Shown: piece after piece, positions 29,955-36,595 of the stretch
Numbering within the stretch: the first letter of the stretch is position 1
How the letters are laid out: each line of letters starts with the position of its first letter
Source of the DNA: Catenulispora rubra
GTDB taxonomy: Bacteria > Actinomycetota > Actinomycetes > Streptomycetales > Catenulisporaceae
Assembly: GCF_015356825.1 (NCBI RefSeq)
Contig: NZ_JAACYW010000094.1
Location: 1-36,595 of the forward strand
Direction: 5' to 3'
DNA length: 36,595 nucleotides
Translations under genes and position numbers: made by a program
The notes under the pieces: generated by a model
What the model saw: only the letters and a program-made list of their open reading frames with translations
The model's database searches: none
Told to the model about the DNA's origin: nothing

Positions 29955-31288
29955 ACACGGTCATGGCGCCGGTGCGCGTCCGCTCGCTCGCCACGACCAC
30001 GGCGAGGCGGCTGCTTCCCTTGGAGCCGTTGGGTTACGAGGCGCACCGCGCGATCTACGGCGACCTGTCGTACCTCGACGGCCAGCAGATCATCGTGGCC
30101 GTCGAACTGTCCGGTCTGAGTGGGCAAGGCGGTGCGGCGTTCCCGGCGCACCGCAAGATGACGGCGGTCCGCGAGGCGGCTCGGCGGGCCGGACGTCGGG
30201 CGGTTGTGGTCGCCAACGGTTCGGAAGGCGAGCCGGCCAGCGCGAAGGACAAGGCTCTGCTGTGGCACGCGCCGCACCTGGTACTGGAGGGCGTGGCGCT
30301 GGCGGCGGCCGCTGTCGGTGCCGACCGGGCGTTCCTGGCCGTCGAGTCCGGTCACGGCCTGGGCCGGTATCTGACCGGGATGAGCCGACAGCGGCCGGCC
30401 TCGGCGGTGCCGGTCACGATCGTCGAGGTGCCGCAGCGTTTTCTGTCCGGGCAGGAGTCGGCGCTGGTGTCGTTCCTCGACGGCGGTCCGGCGCTGCCCC
30501 GGTACCAGGCCCGGCCGGTGTTCGAGCGGGGCGTCGGCGGCGGTCCGACGCTGGTGCAGAACGTTGAGACGCTGGCGCATCTGGCGCTGATCGCCCGGCA
30601 CGGTCCCGGGTGGTACCGGTCTGGTGCGGCCACGTCGCTGTTCACGGTACGGCAGGCGGACAGTGCGCCGACCGTGGTGGAGGCCATGCCGGGCACGTCG
30701 CTGGGCGTCCTGGCCGGGGCCGGGGCCGCGACCGGGCAGGCGTTGCTGGTCGGTGGGTACCACGGGACCTGGCTGCCGCTGACGACCGGGGCCACAGCGA
30801 CGTTGTCAGGCGTCGAGCACAGCGTCACCTCCGCCAACGCCATCACCCCCGACACCGGCATCAGCGCCGCCACCCTCGGCGTCCCGCTGGGAGCCGGCCT
30901 GCTGGCCGTCCTGCCGCACGACCGCTGCGGCCTGATCGAGACCGCGTCCGTCCTGCGCTACCTGGCGCTGGAATCGGCCGGGCAGTGCGGGCCCTGCCTG
31001 AACGGCCTGCCCCGCATGGCGGCCGCGTTCAACGAACTCGCACACCCCACACCGCGCAGCGACCTCCGGCGGCTCTGCGACGACCTGTCCCGCTGGGCCG
31101 GACTCGTCACCGGCCGCGGCGCGTGCCGTCACCCGGACGGCTCAGCCCGCCTGGCGCGCAGCGCGCTGATCGCCTTCGCCGCGGAGATCGACGACCACGC
31201 CCGGGGCCGATGCCGGGCACCCGGCCGTCCGCCGATGCTCCCCACCGGCCCTGCCGCCCCTGCCGCCCCGATCGAACAAGGAGTGTGA
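29951..31288 (+). CDS. NuoF-like NADH-dehydrogenase-type flavoprotein
   Basis: A 445-aa protein of the NuoF/RnfC type (51-kDa subunit). The FMN/NADH fold is clear: GLSGQGGAAFPAHRKM (55-70), VVVANGSEGEPASAKDKALL (86-105), QRFLSGQESALVSFLDG and GGGPTLVQNVETLAHLALI. A SLBB-like segment follows. In the FeS domain the motif ESAGQCGPC (341-349) has Ala where NuoF has its first Cys; Cys346, Cys349 and Cys392 (GRGACRH) remain. Alone it probably oxidises NAD(P)H or ferredoxin in the cytoplasm and passes electrons to the membrane protein upstream. The last 40 residues are Pro/Ala-rich. Confidence 0.88.
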   Translation: MNTVMAPVRVRSLATTTARRLLPLEPLGYEAHRAIYGDLSYLDGQQIIVAVELSGLSGQGGAAFPAHRKMTAVREAARRAGRRAVVVANGSEGEPASAKDKALLWHAPHLVLEGVALAAAAVGADRAFLAVESGHGLGRYLTGMSRQRPASAVPVTIVEVPQRFLSGQESALVSFLDGGPALPRYQARPVFERGVGGGPTLVQNVETLAHLALIARHGPGWYRSGAATSLFTVRQADSAPTVVEAMPGTSLGVLAGAGAATGQALLVGGYHGTWLPLTTGATATLSGVEHSVTSANAITPDTGISAATLGVPLGAGLLAVLPHDRCGLIETASVLRYLALESAGQCGPCLNGLPRMAAAFNELAHPTPRSDLRRLCDDLSRWAGLVTGRGACRHPDGSARLARSALIAFAAEIDDHARGRCRAPGRPPMLPTGPAAPAAPIEQGV

Positions 31289-31292
31289 CCCC

Positions 31293-31520
31293 ATGTCCGA
31301 AGCCACCGGCACGGCCACGGCCCGGCCCCGGCACCCGAGCGTCGACTGGACCGCCTGCCAAGGACACGGCGGCTGCGCCGACCTCCTGCCGGAGCTCATC
31401 ACCCTGGACGAATGGGGATACCCGCTCATCCGGGGCGGCCCGATACCTGCGGACGCCCAGCGGCGCGCTCGGAAAGCCGTCTCCGAATGCCCCACATTGG
31501 CTCTGCGTCTCAAGGACTGA
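31293..31520 (+). CDS. Small ferredoxin, three-cysteine (3Fe-4S) type
   Basis: A 75-aa ferredoxin. It has Cys22, Cys28 (CQGHGGC) and Cys66 (SECPTLAL), the pattern of single-cluster 3Fe-4S ferredoxins that usually serve P450s. There are no other cysteines. The first 15 residues are an Ala/Thr-rich extension. AAGGAG lies about 9 nt before ATG 31293, only 4 bp after the NuoF-like gene. It is probably the electron donor or acceptor for that protein. It ends the electron-transfer operon. Confidence 0.9.
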   Translation: MSEATGTATARPRHPSVDWTACQGHGGCADLLPELITLDEWGYPLIRGGPIPADAQRRARKAVSECPTLALRLKD

Positions 31521-31569
31521 TCCGCGCATCAGCAGGGCGGCATTCCGGATGAGACGCCACAATCGGAGC

Positions 31570-32421
31570 ATGGACTCCATCGACGCGGCCGAGTTGGCCT
31601 TGAGCCTTCCCGAAGTCGACCCCAGCCGGCCGAGCATCGCGCGGATCTACGACTTCTGGCTGGGCGGTTCCCAGAACTTCGAAGCCGACCGCGAGGCCGG
31701 CCGCCGCGCCGCCGAGGCTTTGCCGTCGCTGCCGGCGTGGGCGAAGGCGAACCGCGTGTTCCTCCGGCACGTCGTCGGCGAGCTGGTCACCGCCCACGGC
31801 GTCCGCCAGTTCCTCGACCTCGGCTCCGGCGTCCCCACGGTCGGCAACGTCCACGAGATCGCGCAGGCCGTCGACCCCGAGGCGACGGTCGTCTACATCG
31901 ACATGGACCCGGTCGCCATCGCCCACGCGCGGACCCTGCTCGCCGGCAACGCCACCGCGCACGCGGCGCTGGCGGACCTGCGCGAACCGCAGGTCGTGCT
32001 GGACCACCCGGTGGTGCGCGAGAACATCGACTGGAACAAGCCGGTCGCGGTTCTGATGTTCGCGGTGCTGCACTTCATCCCCGATGACGAGCAGGCCGCA
32101 CAGATCGTGCGCGCGTTCACGGAGCCGTGCGCGCCGGGCAGCTACCTTGCCCTCTCGCACGGCGGCTACGACCACAACGCGTTGGAGGCGCAGCAGCAGG
32201 CGGCCCAGAACTACGTCCAGCGCACCGGTGTGCCGTTCACGGCGCGGACCGCCGACCAGATCGCGCCGTGGCTCAAGGGCCTGGAGATCCAGCCGCCGGG
32301 ATTGGCCAACGTCGACGTCTGGTTGCCAAGCTTGAGGGAGGGCGGCAATCCGGTGCCGCCGAGCCTCGGCGTGCTCGCTCGGAAGCCGATCAGCGGGGGC
32401 GACGAGAAGCTGGGAGTCTGA
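31570..32421 (+). CDS. SAM-dependent methyltransferase, DUF574/Methyltransf_19 type
   Basis: A 283-aa protein of a family very common in Streptomyces and relatives. Signatures are DPSRPSIARIYDFWLGGSQNF (the YDxxLGG block), NRVFLRHVVGEL, FLDLGSGVPTVGNVHEIAQ as the SAM site, VVYIDMDPVAIAHARTLLAG and AVLMFAVLHFIPDD. The substrate of this family is not known. ATG 31570 is preceded closely by GGAG; ATG 31549 is in frame. The NAD kinase gene starts one base after its stop, so they are coupled. Confidence 0.93.
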   Translation: MDSIDAAELALSLPEVDPSRPSIARIYDFWLGGSQNFEADREAGRRAAEALPSLPAWAKANRVFLRHVVGELVTAHGVRQFLDLGSGVPTVGNVHEIAQAVDPEATVVYIDMDPVAIAHARTLLAGNATAHAALADLREPQVVLDHPVVRENIDWNKPVAVLMFAVLHFIPDDEQAAQIVRAFTEPCAPGSYLALSHGGYDHNALEAQQQAAQNYVQRTGVPFTARTADQIAPWLKGLEIQPPGLANVDVWLPSLREGGNPVPPSLGVLARKPISGGDEKLGV

Positions 32422-32422
32422 G

Positions 32423-33508
32423 GTGACCGTGAAGCGAGTCGGCCTGGTCGTGCACGGCGGGCGGGCCGAGGCTCCGGCTGCGTGCGAACTGGTGCGCACA
32501 TGGTGCGCCGAGCGCGGCGTCACCTGTACCGACATCGATGTGTGGCACAACCGGCGGCGCAACGCGCTGGACGAGGTCGAGGCCGCCGGCAACCCGGACC
32601 TGATCGTCACGCTCGGCGGGGACGGCACGTTCCTGCGCGGCGCACGTCTGGCCGCCGCGAACGACGCGATGCTGCTGGGAATCGATCTGGGGCGCGTGGG
32701 CTTCCTGACGGAGGTGCCGATCTCGGAGATCACCACGGCGCTCGACGCCGTGTGGGAGCACCAGATCACGATCGACAGCCGCATGCTGCTGACGCTGCGC
32801 GTCTCGCGACGCCTGGAGCTGCCGGAGGACATGGAGCGCTGGGCGTCCGTCTACGGCCGCGGCTCACTGCTGCCCGCGCCGCCGGTCCGCGACGACGGAG
32901 AGGCCTGCGACGAGTGGGGCATCCCGCTGAACGTCTCCGGCGTCAACGACATCGTGCTGGAGAAGCTGTCCCGGGACCACCAGATCTCGGTCGGCGTGTA
33001 CATCGGCGGCAACCTGCTCGCCGCCTACTCCGCCGACGCGCTGGTGGTGGCCACGCCCACCGGCTCGACCGCGTACAGCTTCGCCGCCGGCGGCCCGATC
33101 GTCTCCCCGCGGGCCGAGGCGATCGTCTTCACGCCTGTAGCGCCGCACATGGCGTTCGACCGGTCCGTGGTCGTCGGCCCCGACGAGCCGGTCGGGCTGC
33201 GGCTGCTGGAGCGGTCCGGCAACGCCGCGGTGACCATCGACGGCCAGCTGCGCGGGCTGCTGGAGCCGGACGACTGGATCGGGGTGTACGCGGCACAGCG
33301 CCGGCTCCGGGCCGTGCGCCTGGGACCGACGAACTTCTACGGCCGACTGCGGGAGCGCATGAACCTCACCGACGCACCGGCGGCCGTGGCGGACGGGTTC
33401 GCCGGGCCCATCTGGTCCTTCACCACGCCGCCGCCGGCCGACATGTCGCACCTGACGCTGGCGATGGAGGAAGTGGACGAAGTCGATGAGGACGACGTCA
33501 ACGTCTGA
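32423..33508 (+). CDS. nadK: NAD kinase
   Basis: A 361-aa ATP-NAD kinase (polyphosphate or ATP as donor) that makes NADP. It has GGDGTFLRGA (GGDG at 65-68), LGRVGFLTEVP, GVNDIVLEKL in place of the usual NE motif (Asn-Asp here), and the hallmark TPTGSTAYSFAAGGPIVSP. The acidic C-terminal tail (EEVDEVDEDDVNV) and a segment around residues 140-165 make it longer than the usual 290-320. GTG 32423 is one base after the methyltransferase stop and so relies on coupling. Many actinomycetes have two nadK genes, and this need not be the main one. Confidence 0.92.
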   Translation: MTVKRVGLVVHGGRAEAPAACELVRTWCAERGVTCTDIDVWHNRRRNALDEVEAAGNPDLIVTLGGDGTFLRGARLAAANDAMLLGIDLGRVGFLTEVPISEITTALDAVWEHQITIDSRMLLTLRVSRRLELPEDMERWASVYGRGSLLPAPPVRDDGEACDEWGIPLNVSGVNDIVLEKLSRDHQISVGVYIGGNLLAAYSADALVVATPTGSTAYSFAAGGPIVSPRAEAIVFTPVAPHMAFDRSVVVGPDEPVGLRLLERSGNAAVTIDGQLRGLLEPDDWIGVYAAQRRLRAVRLGPTNFYGRLRERMNLTDAPAAVADGFAGPIWSFTTPPPADMSHLTLAMEEVDEVDEDDVNV

Positions 33509-33668
33509 AGCGCTACCGGGGACGGCGGGCCGTGCGGTATAACCGACCTGACAAATCAGAACTCTGATGATCAGCGATCACTGACCACCCGTCGGCGATC
33601 GGCGATCAGTCAGAGCCCTGGGACTCATGCCGCACCATCCGCCGTGTCGCCACCACCCGGGAGGTCCC

Positions 33669-33917
33669 ATGTTCCGTCGCACCCTGACCGCGGTCGCCGC
33701 CGTCGCCCTCACCGTCGCCGCCGTCTCCGTGATCCCCGCCACCACCGCGCAGGCCCGCCCGGCGTGCAGTGCCGGGGTGTCGTGGTGCCTGTGGTCCGTC
33801 TACCAGGACGCCGCGCACACGGTTCTCGTCGGCGAGCGCGGCTACGACTGCAGCGGCACGTGGTTCACGACCGGCACTCAGTCCGGGTACGTGAAGTTCC
33901 AGATCCTGCCTTGCTGA
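33669..33917 (+). CDS. Small secreted cysteine-containing protein (DUF6289-like)
   Basis: An 82-aa exported protein. A signal peptide spans about 1-29 (RRTLTAVAAVALTVAAVSV, cleavage after AQA). The mature part of about 53 residues has four Cys (33, 40, 61, 82), probably two disulfides, with VYQDAAHTVLVGERGYDCSG and a C-terminal Cys. This pattern resembles DUF6289 proteins of actinobacteria, of unknown role. GGGAGG lies 4 nt before ATG 33669. The 160 bp before it holds short GATCA-type repeats near 33565-33612 that may be operator-like. It stands alone. Confidence 0.78.
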   Translation: MFRRTLTAVAAVALTVAAVSVIPATTAQARPACSAGVSWCLWSVYQDAAHTVLVGERGYDCSGTWFTTGTQSGYVKFQILPC

Positions 33918-33948
33918 ACGGCGCTGTCAGCCGGCGGCCTTACTGGCA

Positions 33949-35163
33949 TCAGACCACTGCGAACAGCTGTTGCAGCTCGGCCGTGCACATCATGTAGCCG
34001 TCCGGGGTCGGCAGCTGCCGCAGGTAGTGCGCCAGGTCCGCGCGCAGCGCGAACACCCGCACCGGCGTGCCTGCCGCGCGGGCCGCGTCCACGACGCCGC
34101 GCACTCCGGCGAGGACCGCCGGGTGCCGGGTTTGGTAGGACTCTGCGACGAGGTGGTTGTTGCGGTCGGCGGCCAGGTAGAACTGCACCAGGTCCTTCGT
34201 GCCGACGAACAGTTCGCTGGCGCCCGCCGCGCAGATCGCCGGTGTCGCGTGCACTGCCGCCGGGGTCTCGATGAACGCGGCCACCGGCACTCCGGCCGGG
34301 AGCTGGAGGTGGTCGCGGAGCTGGGTGTATTCGTGTTCGTCGGTGAGGAACGGGACGGACAGGTGCACCCGGTCCGCTGCGGCACCGAGGCGTTCCCTTA
34401 GCGAGCCGAGCGCGGCGTGCAGGGCGTCCCGGTAGGCGCTGGAGCCGAGGAGCCAGCGCGCGCCGTGCAGGCCCATCTCCGGGTTGGGCTCGGTCGCCAC
34501 CGGGGCGGTGGTCACGTGCGCGGCGTGGTCGGAGCGGAGGTCGAGCAGGCGCAGCACGATCCGCTGGTCGGGCAGCAGCGCGTCGGCGAAGGCGCACAGC
34601 CGGTCGGCCAGGGCGTGTCCGTAGGCCTCGGCCTGCGCCGGTCCGCCCTGCAGCGCGTCGAGCGGACGCAGGCCGGCGGCCAGGCACAGGAACTCCTCGC
34701 GGATGAAGAAAGACTCCACACGCTTGGCGTCCGGGCCGCAGGCGTTGACTGCCTCAATGTCCTGCAGGTCCGCGATGACGGCGCACAGCGAGCCGAGCTC
34801 GTCCAGCACCGCGCCCTCGCCGCGCGCCGGGGGCAGCTCGGCGCCCGGCCGGTTTCCGAGCAGGATCGACTCGCTCTCCAGGTGCAGCGTGACCTCGCCG
34901 TCGAGCCGGGACAGATCCGCGTGGTCGATCCTGAGCACGGGGATGCCCCGGCCGCGGCAGATGGACTGCATGTGGCCGGTGCGGCCGCCCGAGCTGCACA
35001 CCACCGCGCGGGCGGAGACGATGGCGTCGTAGAGGTCTGCCTCCAGCCTCGGGGCGACGAGGATGGATCCCTCGATCGGTCTGCCGGTGCGATTGCAGAA
35101 GCCTTGCACGACGCTCTGCTTGCCGCCGGACAGAAGCGATCCCTTGATGCGTCGCCCGCTCAA
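33949..35163 (-). CDS. PEP-utilising-enzyme-like protein (swivel domain plus barrel)
   Basis: A 404-aa protein. Residues 30-90 are the phosphohistidine swivel domain: SSGGRTGHMQSICRGRGIPVL, with His64 as the site phosphorylated in PEP synthase, PPDK and Enzyme I. The rest resembles the PEP-binding barrel: VLRLLDLRSDH, NPEMGLHGARWLLG, VPFLTDEHEYTQLRDHL, VGTKDLVQFYLAADRNN. No HPr-binding or ATP-grasp domain is present, so the phosphate acceptor is unknown. The usual active-site Cys segment seems altered (VRVFALRADLAHYL). TTG 35163 is supported by GGAGGG 5 nt upstream. It is one base after the FAD/NAD(P)-binding gene and coupled to it. Confidence 0.82.
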   Translation of the reverse strand: MSGRRIKGSLLSGGKQSVVQGFCNRTGRPIEGSILVAPRLEADLYDAIVSARAVVCSSGGRTGHMQSICRGRGIPVLRIDHADLSRLDGEVTLHLESESILLGNRPGAELPPARGEGAVLDELGSLCAVIADLQDIEAVNACGPDAKRVESFFIREEFLCLAAGLRPLDALQGGPAQAEAYGHALADRLCAFADALLPDQRIVLRLLDLRSDHAAHVTTAPVATEPNPEMGLHGARWLLGSSAYRDALHAALGSLRERLGAAADRVHLSVPFLTDEHEYTQLRDHLQLPAGVPVAAFIETPAAVHATPAICAAGASELFVGTKDLVQFYLAADRNNHLVAESYQTRHPAVLAGVRGVVDAARAAGTPVRVFALRADLAHYLRQLPTPDGYMMCTAELQQLFAVV

Positions 35164-35164
35164 A

Positions 35165-36595
35165 TCAGCCCTCCGGATGTTCGATGCCTGCCAGACCGAG
35201 GCGCCGGCGCAGCTGCCGGGGCGTCACGGAGATGTCGGTGAGGCGTTCGACGGCGGCGCGGTTCACGGCCGCGCGGACCATGCGCTCCCGGCGGGAGGCG
35301 TCCGCCGCGGCGGCGTGTGGGCCGCCTAGGGCGCGGATGCGGGCGTCCAGGCGTGCGGCGAGCAGTTCCCGCTCGGCGCGCGCTCGTGTCGCCAATCTCC
35401 TCACCTCCAGTACTACAGCCTCGTCGAATCCGGTCCGGGTTGCTTGTCCGATATTGCCGAATTCCTCCTCGTGCACTGATTCGTCCACCGATTCGTCCGT
35501 CGCCGCGGGCTGGCCGTCGGCGAGTTCGCCGAGCTCCAGCAGCTCCAGCGCGTGCGCGGCAACGGTGATCGACTGGTTCTTGATGGTGGCGAGGTTGAAG
35601 GCGAACGCGCCGGTCCGGCCGTTGCGCACGATCTCGTCGCCCTCGCGCGGCACGCCGGCGGCGAAGACGGGGCCGATCGGCTGGTTGTCGCGTCCGAGGA
35701 GCCTGCCGGTAGCGTCGACTTCAACGCCGCGGCCCGTGCGCTGATGCGGTACCGCGAGTCCCTTCGCCTGCAGATTGCGCCACAGCGGCTGGGCCACGCG
35801 ACCGTAGTCCGGTTCCCGGGCGAAGTTGGAGACGACCAGGTCGGCTTCGATCACTTGAGGGTCCTGAGATTCCTGCCGCGGCGCGATGCTGACAGCCAAC
35901 CGCCCGGACTCCCCCGGCGCGATCGTCTCGACCCTGCCGACGACCAGCCGCAACCGTCCGTCCGACGGCAGCAGCGCATGTTCGATGACTGACATCGTGT
36001 ACTCCACGGCACACACGCGCAGCGCGGAGATCGCCGTGCCGAACTCGTCGAGCAGGCTGCGCAGTTCGACAGAGGGAATCTGCTCGATCACCTCGGGGCA
36101 GTACGGTTCCCACGCCTTGGCCACCCGCTCCGTGACCACCGCCGGGTCGATGTGCGGATGATCCCGGGCGACCGCCGCACACGCCGCGTCCCACTCCGTC
36201 CGCAGGCGGGCCAGGAACTCCTCCCGGTCGCGGTACGGCTTCAGCAGCTCGCGCGGGCAGGGCAGCCGGACGACGTCGTGCTCGTGGTCTTCGGGGTAGG
36301 TCCGGAAGATGGTCCCGCTCCCGGAGATCAGATGGATGGCTCCGGTGTGACCCTGACGCAGCAGCAGAGCGGCCGAGTCATACGCGCTCAGCACGGACCC
36401 GACGATCGCCACCGTCGCCTCCGGCGGGAGGCCCGCGAGCGTGCGGATACCGGCCGCGGAGTACGGATCGCGTACGAAGGACGCGTGGCCGAGCACGCCG
36501 GCGGCGAAGGCCGGCTCCCGCAGCTCCAGCCCGGTCGCCAGGATGACCTCGTCGAACCACAGAACCTCGTCATCCCCCGACGCGGCCCCCCGCAC
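35165..36595 (-). CDS. FAD/NAD(P)-binding protein, partial at window edge
   Basis: At least 476 aa; the 5' end lies beyond the window. It resembles FAD-NAD(P)-binding proteins of the YdhS/PF13454 group: EVILATGLELREP, then VAIVGSVLSAYDSAALLLRQG where most relatives have GxGxxxxD, DLVVSNFAREPDYGRV, GVEVDATGRLLG and PVFAAGVPREGDEIVRNGRTGAFAFNLATI. The last 100 residues are an acidic linker (DESVDESVHEEEFG) and a helical Arg/Ala-rich tail. It should oxidise or reduce a small substrate using flavin and NAD(P)H. The PEP-utilising-like gene is one base downstream. Together they suggest a biosynthetic pathway that continues outside the window. Confidence 0.82.
   Translation of the reverse strand: MRGAASGDDEVLWFDEVILATGLELREPAFAAGVLGHASFVRDPYSAAGIRTLAGLPPEATVAIVGSVLSAYDSAALLLRQGHTGAIHLISGSGTIFRTYPEDHEHDVVRLPCPRELLKPYRDREEFLARLRTEWDAACAAVARDHPHIDPAVVTERVAKAWEPYCPEVIEQIPSVELRSLLDEFGTAISALRVCAVEYTMSVIEHALLPSDGRLRLVVGRVETIAPGESGRLAVSIAPRQESQDPQVIEADLVVSNFAREPDYGRVAQPLWRNLQAKGLAVPHQRTGRGVEVDATGRLLGRDNQPIGPVFAAGVPREGDEIVRNGRTGAFAFNLATIKNQSITVAAHALELLELGELADGQPAATDESVDESVHEEEFGNIGQATRTGFDEAVVLEVRRLATRARAERELLAARLDARIRALGGPHAAAADASRRERMVRAAVNRAAVERLTDISVTPRQLRRRLGLAGIEHPEG

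Overview
The window is very GC-rich DNA with third-position G/C bias, GTG and TTG starts and Shine-Dalgarno sites of the GGAGG type. Its gene families (HxlR, LAL-type LuxR, CGNR, DUF574-type methyltransferase, GlnX/GlnH, an ImuA'-like protein) point to a filamentous actinomycete related to Streptomyces or Catenulispora. The genus cannot be fixed from sequence alone. The left end is a contig end: the first 13 bases match the tail of the Tn5/Nextera mosaic end. The right end cuts a gene. No rRNA, tRNA, CRISPR array or insertion sequence was seen.

Layout. 44-2425: a DUF3500 protein and an NAD(P)H-binding protein, divergent from an HxlR regulator. 2487-5022: a membrane-anchored LamG protein convergent with a methyltransferase. 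5121-12280: the most coherent block, all on the minus strand. It holds pxpB-pxpC-gntR, a YcsI/DUF1445 protein, and an MFS transporter with overlapping glnX- and glnH-like genes. Three near-identical promoters carry the same palindrome, centred on ATTGTTGAACAAT, inside a 17-bp spacer, so the GntR protein probably controls all three units. The theme is 5-oxoproline/glutamate handling: uptake, 5-oxoprolinase subunits, a D-glutamate-cyclase-related protein and a glutamate/aspartate sensor pair. pxpA and pknG, the usual partners, are absent from the window.

12497-20845: a CGNR regulator, a secreted papain-like protease, a large LuxR ATPase with a His-rich insert, an unknown 135-aa protein, a MOSC-reductase-ferredoxin fusion, and an SDR without the usual Tyr/Lys pair. 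20846-23728 is partly decayed: it holds an M3 peptidase relic, an intact SDR/LysR divergent pair, an orphan coding tail and a frameshifted gene. 23729-27937: a VOC protein, an ImuA'-like gene behind a LexA-like box but without imuB, an AhpD-like/tautomerase divergent pair, and a PiT phosphate transporter with a small membrane partner, closed by a very strong terminator.

28109-31520 is a tightly packed electron-transfer operon: a membrane-anchored Ser/Thr-rich stub, ApbE flavin transferase, a ferric-reductase-like membrane protein, a NuoF-like protein and a three-cysteine ferredoxin. It looks like a transmembrane flavinylation system in which the FMN-binding carrier has been reduced to a short peptide or lost. 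The rest holds a DUF574-type methyltransferase coupled to NAD kinase, a small secreted cysteine protein, and an unusual pair of a PEP-utilising-enzyme-like protein and an FAD/NAD(P)-binding protein.
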